DNA of 64,000 bases from Arbacia lixula (lineage: Eukaryota; Echinodermata; Echinoidea; Arbacioida; Arbaciidae): the NCBI GenBank assembly GCA_963669155.1, contig OZ022594.1:1175154-1239153 (forward strand). Direction: 5' to 3'. The position numbers and the translations under genes are program-made. The stretch's first letter is position 1. Each line of letters begins with the position of its first letter. Under the pieces are notes generated by a model. That model did not search any database. It worked only from the letters and a program-made list of their open reading frames with translations, and had not been told where the DNA came from. Positions 26,332-63,835 of the stretch are shown in pieces.

Positions 26332-26968
26332 CAGTCAAACACATCTTCAAGTAGAAAGACCAATGTCTTCAAAAGAAAATTTGCCTGTGAATACCACTCA
26401 GCATGAATCCCTGAAGAGCAGTTTATATGTAACTTCACCTGTCTATAAAGAAACCACATGTGCGCAAAGACCACTCAACTATACTTCGGTCTATCTATAA
26501 AGGCAATTTGCCTATGAGGACCACTCGACATGAATCCTTGAAGAGCAGTTTATATGTAACTTCACCTTAAGAAACCACATGTCTGCAAAGACCACTCAAC
26601 TACATGTATACATGTACTTCGGTCTATCTATAAAGACGATTAGCCTGTGAGGACCACTCAACATGAATCCCTGAAGCGCAGTTTGTATGTAACTTCACCT
26701 GTCTATAAAGACCAAATATCTGTAAAGATCATTCATTGAGACTTCTGTCAGTTAACAAAGACAATTTGCTTACAATGATCACCCAACTTGAATCCCTCCA
26801 ATGCAGTTGCTCGTAAAGTTATGTCCTGTCTACAAAGACCACTTGTCTCAGTTGAATCCCTTTAGAACAGTTTACACATAAAGTGCACCTGTCCTTCAAA
26901 GACCACCTGCTCATAAAGACCATGTTTTCTGCTTCACTTGGGGTGATCTACATAGACAGGTCTGACTG
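26332..26968. mobile_element. Expanded TA-flanked MITE with internal ~120-bp tandem units
   Basis: Left end 'CAGTCAAACACATC' and right end 'GACAGGTCTGACTG' (then TA) are diverged inverted repeats of the 23842 family. The interior has four to five units containing 'GACCACTCAACATGAATCCC' and 'TATGTAACTTCACCT'. Confidence 0.65.
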
Positions 26969-27049
26969 TACATGTAATAAATAGGGATTAAAATCCTATT
27001 CACATAAGAATACCAATTATTAGAGCTAATGCAGCAAGATAACCAGAGG

Positions 27050-27229
27050 CTCATTTACACTGGCCAGCAAAAATCATGATTTTTCTAAGATCGCGATCTT
27101 TGGGTGTAAGTTGCTAGGCAACTTTCACCCTAACAACCAAAACATCGCGCCAGAAAAATCACTTCCCGGAGTGTGATTTTTTTAAACTTCGCGTGAAAAA
27201 TCACGAAGTTTGCTAGTGTAAATGGTGAG
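27050..27229. mobile_element. 180-bp foldback MITE, CTCATTTACACTGGCCAGC type
   Basis: Ends 'CTCATTTACACTGG' and 'GCTAGTGTAAATGGTGAG' are inverted. The interior includes mirrored 'AAAATCATGATTTTT' and 'AAAAATCACGAAG' blocks. Superfamily not determined. Confidence 0.7.
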
Positions 27230-28092
27230 CATAGAAAAATTGTGATTATTTGCCACCTGACTTGCAGCACACATCAAAATGGTTTACGCACAGAAAACGG
27301 ACACAACAATTCCATGATTCTAGTCACTCTTATTTGGTGCTAGAATCGAAATCTCTTATTGACTCTAACTCTACAATAAGCACTTACATACATGGATAGG
27401 TCAGTAGATATGATATAACACATAAATAAATCACATTTCTAAATAATGCCGCATTGGTTAAATGTAATATATTTCAGTCATTGAATCATCATCTAAATGT
27501 GATCCATTTTCACATGTGGGTTGTGATTTCCATGTAATATCACAGACTTGAGACATATCCTCTCAAACCTACTTGGAAAAAAAACCAGAAGGTGAGGTAT
27601 AGATGCATTGTATCAACACACACACACACAGCCAATACACTACACATCATTTGGGGCTTGTTTTTTTCCCTTTCACATGATAGCCAACATTCACAGTTAT
27701 CTGGTATATATATGGGTAGCCAAATTACTAAATGGTTTCACACGTTGAATATCACCAAAAATCTTGAATATCAGCATCCTAAACTAGGGAACGACCTACC
27801 CAATCGCATGTAAGGAGAATGCTAATTTCATGACAGGAAATCTTGAGACACACCTGTTTCTTGATGGGTAATCCTAGAAGTCCTATTACACCATCTTGGT
27901 ACCGTAAGATTAAGATAATTTCTATAACAGAAAAACAGCATCTCAAGACAAAGGGCACTTTTGTGGTTCCATGCATGGGTCTTAATATTTCTGAGATGTT
28001 TGGTTTTTACATTCATTACACAAAACATGTAGGAAAGCACATCAAATTTCTAGATAAATAGAAGTCTTTCTTGCTTGGTGGTTGCGATCTCC

Positions 28093-52986
<24,894 letters not shown>

Positions 52987-53300
52987 ATTTCTTGCGATTT
53001 TGTCACACTCAAGCACGACTTAATGTTGAAAAAGCAAATTTAAGACTCTATACTAGTATGGAAAGCTATCAGATTACATGGATGAACACGGATTTGCTTC
53101 GTTGAGGTAAATTTTTAGAACGAAAAGCACAAAATTGTTCACCGCATCTCGACCAGTTTACTGCACAAGAAGAGTATATGCATTTTGCACGTACGCCTAG
53201 CTCGCGCCTAGCCTGCATGCCTAGCCTCCGATCGATCCCACTGCACTGCACTGGATCCATAGCTTATGGATGATCCAGGCTCCAGCTGAGATGCGCAATG
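52987..53300 (-). promoter_or_regulatory. PFK 5' UTR / promoter region (inferred)
   Basis: Sequence directly upstream of the PFK ATG. AAGAAAT precedes the ATG, giving A at -3. An in-frame TAA lies at 53022-53020. No convincing TATA box or initiator can be assigned by eye. Confidence 0.35.
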
Positions 53301-53586
53301 GAGTCACGTTTCGCATTGAGCTGCGCATGATAAGTGGTTTGGAATGCGGGCTGCTATATGAAACATATAGCATTTTGATTGCAATGAAGTTTGCAATTAA
53401 ATGTGAAGACTTACTTTATCCTTATACTCTCTCTGTCTCATTCCATCCTCATGTTCTTTACATAACTACCTCTCTATCTTGGAAATTATTGCAATATATT
53501 TCACTTTTTTCCCCCGGCCTCTTCCTCTCTCATTCTATGTCATATTTTTCTATCTCCCTCTCATTAACATTCCCCCCTCCTCCCTC

Positions 53587-53589
<3 letters not shown>
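53301..53589. other. Upstream of PFK, nothing recognised
   Basis: No repeat family or gene seen between the PFK 5' region and the CT microsatellite. Confidence 0.4.
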
Positions 53590-53651
<62 letters not shown>

Positions 53652-53769
53652 CTCTCTCCCCCCTCTCTCTTTGTCTCTCTCTTTGTCTCTCTCTGCCTCT
53701 CTCTCTCTCTACCTTTCTTTCTTTGTGTGTCTGTCTTTCTGTTTCATGTCTCTCCGTCTCTCTCTCTCC

Positions 53770-53830
<61 letters not shown>
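53590..53830. repeat. (CT)n microsatellite, ~240 bp
   Basis: Two long CT runs (53590-53648 and 53757-53829) joined by CT-rich degenerate sequence, about 0.6-0.85 kb upstream of the PFK start. Confidence 0.95.
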
Positions 53831-53832
<2 letters not shown>

Positions 53833-53904
53833 CTATACCCTTCCCCTTTTCCATCCATTGAGACCAATAACCCTGCTTGTTATGAAAAGGGATGAAGAAA
53901 GAAA

Positions 53905-55135
53905 ACTAGAGCAATTCGACTGCCACGCAGTCGATAAATATGCCTCCACCTCTTTGCTAGCTCTATTTAGATTTATTCTCAGAAATTGGTGGGCAATGTA
54001 CCATTCCTATTGAATTCCTATGTGAAATATGAAAATATCATATTCTGTTTTTCCATGTTTAGCCAGGTTTGGCAATTTTCATTGACCTTTGACCTCCTAC
54101 TTGACTTCCAATCTAACCAGTCTGTCTAAATCCATCCTTGTATCAAGTTTGTTTAAAATTAGCCAATTTTGGGTGAAGTTTATTGACCTTTGACCTTTCA
54201 GAAATTTTACCCAAACTTAACCAGTGTACTTTCATGAAGTTATACATCTCTGTACTATGTTTGATTTGAATTGAATCATTAGATTTGGATTCAAATATCC
54301 AAAAAATCAAAAATATCTATTTGGGGGCAAATTTCAGCCAATTTTGGCAAAGCTCATTGACCTTTGACCTCTGACCTTTGAGAAGTTTCACCAAAAATGT
54401 CATAAGTCTATCCCCAATTAGTGATTCATTTTTGCACCATGTTTAGTTGGTAATGTACCATTGGATTTGGATTTAATGTGCAAAATTTTACTTTGGGGGC
54501 AATTTTTTGCTAACTTTTGGCAAAGTTTATTGACCTTTGAACTCTCCGAAGTTTTACCCCAACTTTCACCAGTCTACCTCCATGAAGTGATACATCTCTG
54601 TATCATGTTTGGTGAGAACTCACCATTGAATTTGGATTTGGGTTTATTGTAAAAAATAGCAATTTTTGCAAAGTTCATTGACCTTTGACCTTCCAGCAAT
54701 TTCACCAACAATGTCACCAGTCTACCCCCAAGTAGTGATCCATTGTTCCACTATATTTGGTTGGAACTGCACCATTGGATGTGGATTTATTGTGAAAATT
54801 TTAAAGTTTGGAGCAGTTTCTAGCCTATTTGCTCAAAGTTCATTGACCTTTGACCTCTGACCTTTCAGGAAATTAACCAAAAATGTCACCAGTCTATCCC
54901 CAAGTATTGATCCATCTTTGCACTATGTTTAATGAGATTTGCATCCTTGGATTTAGATTTATTGTGAAAAGGTCAATTTGGGGCAAATTTTCACAAAGTT
55001 TATTGACCTTTGACCTTTCAGGAATTTTACCAAAAACGTCACCAGTCTACCCCCAAGTAGTGATCCATCTTTGTATCATGTTTAATGAAAATTAACAATT
55101 AATTAATTAGAACAACCCGAAAACAAAATGGCATA
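53905..55135. mobile_element. Dispersed repeat CTAGAGCAATTCG..., copy 2
   Basis: Opens with the same ~65 bp as 36535 and runs as ~170-180-bp subrepeats with 'TTGACCTTTGACC'. It ends 'ACAACCCGAAAACAAAATGG', but lacks the GGAC tract and terminal hairpin. No nested element. Confidence 0.75.
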
Positions 55136-57603
55136 AAAATCAATTGGGTCTACATAATGTACCAAGCGTAGAAAGCAGTCATGATCCCTCTAAAATCTCA
55201 ATAATTTTCAGAAGTGGAAATTGTATAGCTTGTACCATTGTATTCTAGAAATTATGATTCATGAAACTCCATTATCTAAGCTATCAAAATCAAGTGATGT
55301 CTATGAATCATTATTATCCCACGAGGATGCTGTACAACCTATACTCCCAGCTTGACAGATTAATCGAAGGTGTTGTATGATGAATACTGCGTGGAATTTT
55401 GTGATGGAGAAATATTGCACTCTTTTTAAATAAAGTGGAACAGATAAATGCCTGCCTTACGAGAGCTCACTGCAATATGTTCATTCCCTTGACCATTCAT
55501 GGATGCAATTTTGGAAATGGCGGGATTGATGAAGTAATATTGGAGAGAAACCTCAGAACAGCTACAGAAGTCTACATAAACCGATGTAATGGAGCACAAT
55601 CAGAGCACTCTAAAATTAATGTTCAATGTAGCATTAGAACAAAGCATGGGGGTAAGCTGAGTTACATCTCATATTGTTAATTTCTCAGGCTATGAAAGTT
55701 TAAAGTTTCAGCTTTATACCCTATATATTCTTTGAGCTATTGCAATTCAAGTGATATAGTCTTTGGAGCCTATGATGGAGGCATGTGTTACAGTATAGGA
55801 AAAATGAGATTTCTGCAATTTCTAATTTTAGTATATACCGGTAGTTCAGTCACTACATTGCTTTTCATTGTGACATGTCAAACCTATTAAATTTTAGAGT
55901 ATTTAACCTGTTTTTCCTCCAATTCACGGCGCACATTTTTAAAAAGGTCTTTCATATATTTTGCCATAGGCCTATGGAATTCACTTACAAATGATCTCTA
56001 AGTTATATTGAAAGTGTTTTTAATTTCAAACAATCCCAAACGCTATCTATTGTCTTGAAATATGTTTATTCCTTTTATTGCATAAATATGCATGAAGTTT
56101 GACAGATTTGAAAACATTTTAGCTATTCATAGAATAAGTTGTAAAAATAATGTAAGCCAAATTATTTTAAAAAGGACGATTTAGCCAGCATCCATTAACA
56201 GGAACAACTTCATAAAATATTGTGAGCATTGTTAGAACTGAGGTACATGGTTATAAAAGCAGCCTTAATAAGGGGTATTGTGTGACACTGACCGTCAGCA
56301 AGGCCCTATCAATTTAGTAAATTTCTGTTGATAAAGTCTTTGCTGTTTTTTTTAGAGCAGAAATTTTGCCGAAACAGCTACAAGGGGAGGAGCTTGTTGA
56401 TTAAAAAAGAGCAAACATTACTATGGCGCGACGAACACATGTCGGGGGGCATACGTCGCTCATGTAGGGTCAGCGTATGTGCGATCTGATTGGTTAGCAA
56501 AGAATCCAAAGTCTTTCTTAACTTTACCTTGTTAGTTGCTGGTTACATCTTCCTTTAATTTACATACATCATACATGTATATTTCATTGCTTATTATCAA
56601 CTACGGTACCAGCACATCTTCGTACGGGGGATTTCATGTGGCAATAGTACTAGCACCGGTTTAAGCCTTGGCTCGCGAAAGCCACGCAAATACCACAGGG
56701 TCCTACCATGGTCCGTACTATAGCCTGAGGACAATACCGAGAGTCGAAAGCGATATCTAACGCACTGTACTTCAACCAGTTTGCACGCAACAAACACTTT
56801 GACTCCCATTCGTTGACCAAAAGAAGCCCGATATGGAAATAAACTACTTCGATCAGTGAAATCATTACAGCAAAAAAGTTTTTACATGTGATATCGTTGA
56901 TGAGGTGTTTAAATGACATCGGTGGGCAAATAACGGCAGTTTTAATTGGTTCCCCATGGATATTCGCATGGCGTTTGCGAGCCAAACTGGCACATGAAAA
57001 GCACCCAAAGAAGACGAGCTGGTAGAGCACAGTATGACAAGTTTCATTGATCTATTAGTTGATTTGTGTATTTGTTTTCTTTTCATTTTTAGCAAAACTA
57101 AAAACATTTTCGGTGATTGAGCATCGAGCGAGGACATGGAGGGCAACTTGCATTTCGCATGTGCCCCTCACTGTTGAGCTTCAAATAAAAATCAGCAGCT
57201 CGTCACGAATGTTCAGCGGCCGTGCACTCCTTTCCTTCGTCCAAATCCAATGTTGGAAATATAAAAAACATGATGATCTCGGAGAAGAGCAACGGTCCCA
57301 CTGACACACCAAATGACGCAACGTTGTAGTTGACTTATTATGATGCACATATGGGTCAGTCTTGTGACGGTCCTGTACGTCACAATTCTGGGGAACATGA
57401 CGTACCATCCCCGCAGGTCAAGAGGTGTGTCTTGCAAATGACAAGTGCATAATGACCCCCAAACTGGTGACATCATACCTCACCTGCTAAATGTGACTGC
57501 TTTAGTTGACATACAATATAATAAAACAGATCTACTCCTGGCTGAAGAAGGGAGGAAATGTATTCTCAAATCTCTTGACAGTTCATTTGATCCATGACGT
57601 GCG
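55136..57603. other. Intergenic between PFK and TRMT11, no gene recognised
   Basis: Several open frames of 60-126 codons (for example minus 57030-56650 and plus 55435-55680) show no family I recognise and no splice context. The TRMT11 3' UTR should occupy the right end. Confidence 0.5.
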
Positions 57604-60600
57604 TCACCTCTGCTCCGATGAGAGGGCCGATTGCGACGCACTCGATGCTGCCGGAGCTGTCGTTTCACTGTCCTCTTTCTTCACATTGTTCTTTATCAGG
57701 AATTTGTCGCGTATCGCATTGTGTTCCCCATACTTGTTGTCGGTGATCGTTGCCATAGTAGCAGCTGTGGCACTGACCTGTATAAGATAATGATAATGAT
57801 GATGATAACAACAATATGAAATTCAATACATATTTACATAAGGATTGATATATAATAATAATGATGGCTCAAAGGTAAATAAATTTGACTGCCATAATCA
57901 CTAATTTGAGTAAAATTTTGTCATCCAATGTCGGGAAAACTATTAGGCTATAACTTACAACTTAATTGAGAGACACTTGTCATATATTTTTCATTGTATC
58001 AAGTTTGGTGATTACATAAAAAGTCTTATCATGACCTGTGACCTTTTAACTTTCACCTATCTGACCCAAAATATAATCATATAATTGACCTGTTATATAT
58101 CATTATTGTCCAAGGTTTTTGTGGTGTTTGGTCTAATATTTCTTGAGATATAACACAAAAAAGTAACGTTTTAGGATTTGACATTTTAAGTGACCTATGA
58201 GCTTTGACATGAAATATACAGCACAAATATGCCCCTGTGTATTTGGTCTAGGAAGCCATTGTTTACTCACATGCTGTGTTTTCTCCATGGTGATGAGTCT
58301 CCGGCTGATGCTCTTGTTGAGGATCTGCTCGTCGTTAGCAACCACCCGGAGACAGGGGTGATGCGGAATCTGGTCCGGAGAATACCTGCCACAAACAAGA
58401 ACCATTCATGTCTTCAAAGATCTTAAAGGTCCCCTGACATCAAAATATAATTATGTTGACTTCTGCTGGTGTATAATGGTATGTATATTACAAAATCACT
58501 TACTGTGTAATGAAAATATATTTCATATACTTTAAAATAATTTTTCTACATTTTTCCTCAGTACTGCTAAGCCCCGCCTCCAAAAATTTCCTCCAGCTCA
58601 AGATTCCCACGGTGACATCATCAAAGGTAGAAATGAGCAGTACAATAGACACAATATATGCACATAACTAGCTATTGCAATGAATACCTCCACCTGATCA
58701 CAAGTATGACAAGAGCATCATATGTCTTTACACAATACCATCTAACAACCTTTCATATGGGAATAATTAATCCTTTTAATCCCAGGTATTCATACTACAT
58801 TAAAGATTGGGTGGCCCATGTACAAAAGTCATGTAACCCAGCAGGAATCATACCCTCAATATAATGTGTATGAAATCTCACAGTCATAGCATCACAAACA
58901 TTTTCAGGTAAAGTGAAAAAGTATCCCTGTTTATGTTTGAAATGTACTGACCATAGTCTACATTTATTTAAAGCTATGCTGACTGGGCCTTTTGAAGCAG
59001 GTTTTGACTGGGAGGGGGGGGGGGGAGGTGGTCAAAATGACATCCCCCCCCCCCTAATATTTTGGCCATGGAAGGTTGAATGGAGGCAAAATTTTGCACG
59101 GAGATAAAGGAACATGTTAAGATCACGACTGCATATTTTTTGTGGAAAATGTATTCAATTATGTGTAAATTATGATTTATGCAAATAAGATGCATATTTT
59201 GCAAATTTATTCAAATTTCATTTTAAAAAGATGACATGAAGGTCAAACTTTTTTCTAATATGCTGCGTAGCATAATCAACAATATCATATTAAAAAAAAA
59301 TGAAATTTTAAAATCAATTCTTAAATTTCTTATGTATTCTATTGTTTTTTCCCATTTTTTTTTCTTAATTTTCATAATTTGTTTGGCCTCAGATATGATT
59401 AGTTTCATAAACACCGTGATGTAGCAGAAGGCCTAGAAGGCACAATTAACAGTGATATAGAGTAGTATACGAAAAGCAGTATTTTGTACACAAACCTATG
59501 TGTAATCTCAATTTTTGGTCAGATTTTGGTCTGACATGCGATTACATAATCTTGCGTAACCTCTGAACGGAGTGTCCGATTTTTTCAAACTTCATCTCAA
59601 AAGTTGCGAGACACTTCAAAGGAAAAAATAATGAAAAGGCGTGTCATGATGTTCAGTGGTTGGGCGACAGTCGTGGATTTCGTACAGAGGGTGGGGGGTC
59701 AAAATGACCCCCTGCCCCCCCCCCCCCCCCAGTCAGCAGAATATTGCAATGCTTGCCTCAATGCCTCACCCGTTAAAAGCCTACTCAAAATTTAGCAATC
59801 AATATAATTTTGCTCAAAGTCAGTTTCCAGTTCTATAATTGGGAAGGAAGTTCTTTTTCATCATTTTCTTCCATTTTCCGTGGAATTTACACACACAAAA
59901 AAAAATTGAGCTGCAAAAGGGCAACCCTGTCTTAAAATCAACGCTGGCAAGTGCACTGCTTTGTTCAATGTACACTGCTTTTTACTTTATATTCAATTTC
60001 ATTCTTAAAAGAAAGTTAAATTCATTTAATTTAAAATTAAATCATAGAGCATGAAATTCGTCATTTACATACTATCATCAAATAGTGGTGTGGAGTAAAT
60101 CATAAATAGCAAAATGCTTAGTACGGAAGATGTTGATCATCGTGGTAGTAGTATCGCTCGAGTAGTAATCTTTTGTCTCACGAAAAGGCAAACTGGAGAT
60201 TGCGACGTTTCGACCGCTACTGCTAGTCTTCGTCAGGCAATGTCTGAAAGCAAAATGCTTGTCAGAAATGACCAAAAATGGAGGGAAAAAAGTCCAAGAA
60301 ACCAGATTCCATGACTCACTCTGGCCTGTAGACGGGGAGCCAGAAGACTAGCCTGCCGTTCAGCCTGAGGTAATGAGCCGAGAAGTTGAGGAGGTCCGTG
60401 AAGATGTCCGAAAGGAAGTAACTCTGGGTGGCCGGCACGTGGAAAGTGCCCCTGTTAAACAGATCATCAGGGGCCCATTTCATAAAAAGTTGCTATGATA
60501 GCAACTCTTGCTGTAATGTCAACTACTATGACAACAGTGAAAATTCTGCTTCTTGATTGGCTCTTGCAATGAAATTTGACATTCCAGTAAGAGTTGCTAT

Positions 60601-63600
60601 CATAGCAACTTTTTATGAAATGGGTCCCAGGAGACGACAGCATTGATGAGTCTTCATTACCTCGTTGACTACGGAAACCGGATAAACATGTCAGTTCATT
60701 TCAGTTCAGTTCATTTTATTCCAACACAACTTTAAAAACAAACAACATTAAAATACAATACATTTAAAATACATGCCAGAGAGAGATTGAGACATGAACA
60801 AACACAAACAAAATTAAAGAAGTGTTGAGGAATAGGCAGGAAGGCAATGCCTTATTTAAAACCCACCCTTCAGGGAAATAATCTAGTTAGCAAAAAACAC
60901 ACGCCCACATTCACACTTAGCCTATGTACTGATGAAATTAACAATTTGAGGGTTATAATCAGACGATTTCAAAATAAAATGTTTAAATTTCCTTTTAGAT
61001 ATGTTAATAGATGGACTTTCTCTTATATTATAAGGTATATTGTTCCAAAAAGTGTCAATTTCAGCTTGCTGTAACTCTATTCTTAACCTGTTGCTTACTG
61101 TTAGATTTTCTGGCTTTGTGAACCCTGGTCCACTTAAGATGTCAACATTTGCCATGGAACCGTGGTAACCAAAGGGGTGTGGCCTAATTGTGTCCTATAA
61201 AGGTATTTGAAGTTTATTGATAGCCCGTTGTCTATTGTCCGAACAGCAGATTGTATGGGAGTCACACTCCTTAGTATCTCAGTGGAAAAAAAGAGCCTGC
61301 ATATATGAGGGCTCAGTAACAAATGGGTGACCTAAATATTTACGAACAATTTGAATGGAGTTGATGTGTACAATTAGCAGTTTAATAACAGCTTCCATTC
61401 ATGTTCATATTTGTAGCACTTATTTGCAGAAATTTTGGTAAAGAAGGACTTTACTAAATATTGCATGCCATCTCTGAAGGGAACCTTTGTACCAAAGCAC
61501 ACACTGTGTGCACTTAATGGCACGTTTTTCAGTAACCCCAGGGATGTGTTATGGAAGGATATGAAACAACTTTCTTTCTTTGAACCCATGCGTGGCACCG
61601 CCAAAGAAAAAATGTCTTCTCAGCATGTGCTTTTCAGGTGTTTTAATAATAACAAACAGGATTGCGTAGCAACAGTTTCTCCGATAGAACAAAAGAAATG
61701 TAGAGTCTTATTTCGCTTGTCCAGTTCTGTTGGATTGCATCAATACTTTTGTGAGGAAAAGAGATATCAGCGAACAAAAATAAACAGTTTCTTTAGTATC
61801 CATACAGATGTTTGAATATATTTATGCTCGAGTTGCTTCTCCTTCCTAACACATCCCTGGTAACCCAATGCAAAATCTCCAGTGGACACACAATGGCCAT
61901 GTCAGGGTCACCTCATGCAAGCATGACATGTTAACACTTTGTGTATCAATAGAGCGCACATGTGAGGTACAACAGCTAGGTGGGTCAAAAGTAATTGCAA
62001 TTCAAGCTGCTGGTGCTCATCTAAAAATCTTGTAGTAAACGGGTTAAGGCACTGTCAAATGGAAGTGGTTTGACGCTGCCACTTGTAAGAGTTAAACACA
62101 ACATTCATTGAAATTAGGAAGGATGATGAGAAAACTTGAGAAACAACCTTGTCACCTTGTAGAGGAGGCAGGAAAATGAATATGTAAGGTACTCACCCGC
62201 CTTGCGCTGGACCGGGTTCCCCCTCAGAAGCCACTTTCCTGGTCTTCTCTCGGATCCCGTAAGGAGCTACCAGACAGAAAGAAGAAATCAAGACGCCGTT
62301 AAGAGGTGAACACATGCAAATGGGTCTGAGATCATCTCACAAGTGACTTCACACACACACAAGACTGTGTTTTGGGGGAGGTATGGTAAACTGTTTTTTG
62401 TGTCATAGAAAAAAAAACCTACAGATGAGCCTGAGTTTAAATTATAAGTAACTGCACTCACACAAAACTGTGTTTGGGGGGAGTTATGATGTTTTGGGGG
62501 AGGTATGGTGTTTTGGGGGAGGTATAGTGTTTTGGGGGACGTATGGTGTTTTGGGGGAGGTATGGTAAACGGTGTGTTTTCTTCTCAGAACTTTGCGCAC
62601 TGGCACTTGCATATGGGTATGATTAGATCGGCTTGGGTCAACAAAAGGTTTGATGTTGATGTAATGGTATAAAATTTCTAAATCCTTTATTCATTCATTA
62701 GTACTTTTTTCATGTCCAACTGAGGGAACCAGTGGCCAACCCTGTGAGATCCTGATACATGAACAAACATCTTTCTACATATAAAAAACTTTCATGGGTT
62801 GGAATATATGATACTTGAAAAGCTTAGCAGTTCGGCCAATCCTTTGTCGCCTCACTAGGGCGAGCTTTTGTCTACTCCTTTAGACTTTCTCATGTCACCG
62901 TTACTTTCTTCATAGCTGCTTGGCTGATCACTTGAGCATAAAATGTTGAAAATGCCTACCAAAGCAGCGAAGGAAAAATCAACTTGAGTCAAATTAGACA
63001 GCATGAGGAATTCCATAGGAGTGAAAGTTCACCCCAGGAAAATTACTAAAGGTTAATGTAAGCGGAAAACATTACTGTATCCTTAATATAGCAATAGTCC
63101 ACCCTGAAATTAAGGCCGTTTTGATGAAAGCAGAAACATAAAAGAAACATATTACTGAAGGTTTGATGGAAATCCAGTAAAGGATTACAAAGTTACAACT
63201 GTTTCAAGTTTTTATTTTGTGACATCACATGTGGGATGCACTCCCATATGTTGTGTACTATTTTGTTTAAAAATGTTGATTTTCTCAAAAGGATATGCAT
63301 TCATTTACCTGTGCATTTGATACCTCATTAGAAACAAGTATTTACATACATACAAAAAATATTCCTTTAAAATTAAGATTCAAAAAGAACATAACTTTCT
63401 TTCCTTTGACAGATTTTGGTCAAATCTTGACTCATATGCCTCTTTCATGTTTCGGAATTTCAGGGTGGACTATCCATTCAAGGCTGGTGGAAGCGGAAAA
63501 ACATGACTGTATCCTTTTCAACATTGTGTCAGAAACGATCACATCACGGACTCACGGTCTGTGATGATGGCATCAAACAGTGGCTGCTCCCTCCACACGT

Positions 63601-63687
63601 TGCTGGAGAAGTCCGAGATAAGGACGTCTATGTAGCGATGCGCTAGCCCGTACTGTTGTAGATTGGCACATATATTTTCATCTCGCC
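57604..63687 (-). CDS. TRMT11: tRNA (guanine-10 N2)-methyltransferase, C-terminal part (5 exons; off right edge)
   Basis: The SAM-dependent enzyme methylates N2 of G10 in tRNA, acting with TRMT112. Exons in order: 63687-63556, 62266-62197, 60451-60320, 58385-58271 and 57777-57604 (TGA). GT-AG joins and phases are consistent and give about 206 residues. Exon A has 'RDENICANLQQYGL' and ends 'DAIITD'. Joined to exon B it makes the catalytic DPPYG motif of N2-guanine methyltransferases. Exon C has 'LLNFSAHYLRLNGRLVFWLP', exon D 'HPCLRV' and 'SRRLITMEK', both typical of TRMT11. The last exon resembles the family's tail ('EHNAIRDKF') and ends with a low-complexity Ser/Ala stretch. The N-terminal THUMP-like half lies beyond position 64000. 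Confidence 0.94.
58979..59105. repeat. G-run/C-run hairpin GGTCAAAATGACA, copy 1
   Basis: G11 and C12 runs flank 'GGTGGTCAAAATGACATCC', a strong stem with an AAA-type loop. A second version is at 59690-59735. Confidence 0.6.
59690..59938. mobile_element. Hairpin copy 2 plus partial GACAGGGTGTCCC element
   Basis: 'GGGGGGTCAAAATGACCCCC' is followed by a long C-run, then from about 59818 the 3' part of the 39221-39663 element, ending 'GGGCAACCCTGTC'. Together they suggest a larger family of which both are fragments. Confidence 0.6.
60470..60628. mobile_element. Foldback MITE, CATTTCATAAAAAGTTGCTAT type
   Basis: Arms 'AAAAAGTTGCTATGATAGCA' and its inverse, outer GGGGCCCATTTCATAAA and TTATGAAATGGGTCCC. 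It ends about 17 bp upstream of the 3' splice site of TRMT11 exon C (AG at 60452-60453). Confidence 0.85.
60700..61160 (-). pseudogene. 3' end of a non-LTR retrotransposon (fragment)
   Basis: The minus frame encodes 'IDTFWNNIPYNIRESPSI' then 'KRKFKHFIL', a common C-terminal pattern of CR1/L2-like RT proteins. It is followed after a stop by 'GGAATAAAATGAACTGAA', resembling the short-repeat tails of such elements. In TRMT11 intron B-C. Confidence 0.55.
62471..62570. repeat. 19-bp G-rich minisatellite
   Basis: Unit 'GTTTTGGGGGAGGTATGGT' with single-base variants, about five copies, plus a lone unit at 62370-62388. In TRMT11 intron A-B. Confidence 0.85.
63095..63472. mobile_element. TIR element, TAGTCCACCCTGAAATTAAGG type
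   Basis: Ends 'TAGTCCACCCTGAAATT' and 'AATTTCAGGGTGGACTA' are exact inverts. Also flanked by a direct near-repeat 'GCGGAAAACATTACTGTATC' (63063) and its variant (63494). Fragments at 2205-2600 and about 12275-12520. Confidence 0.8.
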
Positions 63688-63766
63688 CTGTTCAAAAAAT
63701 AAATGATGGTTACAGAAATCAATCAACATAAAATAACGTGTGTTTTTTCTGGTGTTACATGTATAT

Positions 63767-63835
63767 GAGCACATCTAAATAGAAATGCGCCAGCCCGTAC
63801 TGTTGTAGGTTAGCACATAGGTTCTCACCTCCCCG
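63767..63835 (-). pseudogene. Truncated copy of TRMT11 exon A (copy 2)
   Basis: On the minus strand it encodes GENLCANLQQYGLAHFYLDVLI, parallel to exon A (DENICANLQQYGLAH, then RYIDVLI). About ten codons differ only synonymously and few are replaced, mostly conservatively. The 3' splice site is lost (AC for AG) and the reading frame stops shortly after DVLI, so it is probably not used. Confidence 0.75.

Noticed and set aside
53270-54013. 247-codon Ser-Leu-rich open frame
   Set aside because: Runs through the CT microsatellite; no domain, no conserved feature.
56650-57030. 126-codon minus frame between PFK and TRMT11
   Set aside because: Not recognisable; could be old transposon coding sequence, but no motif supports it.
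57480-57668. Arg/His-rich 62-codon minus frame
   Set aside because: Alternative frame over the last TRMT11 coding exon.
61435-61815. 126-codon plus-strand open frame with several Cys
   Set aside because: No recognised family, no splice or promoter evidence, lies in a TRMT11 intron beside a LINE fragment; left unannotated.
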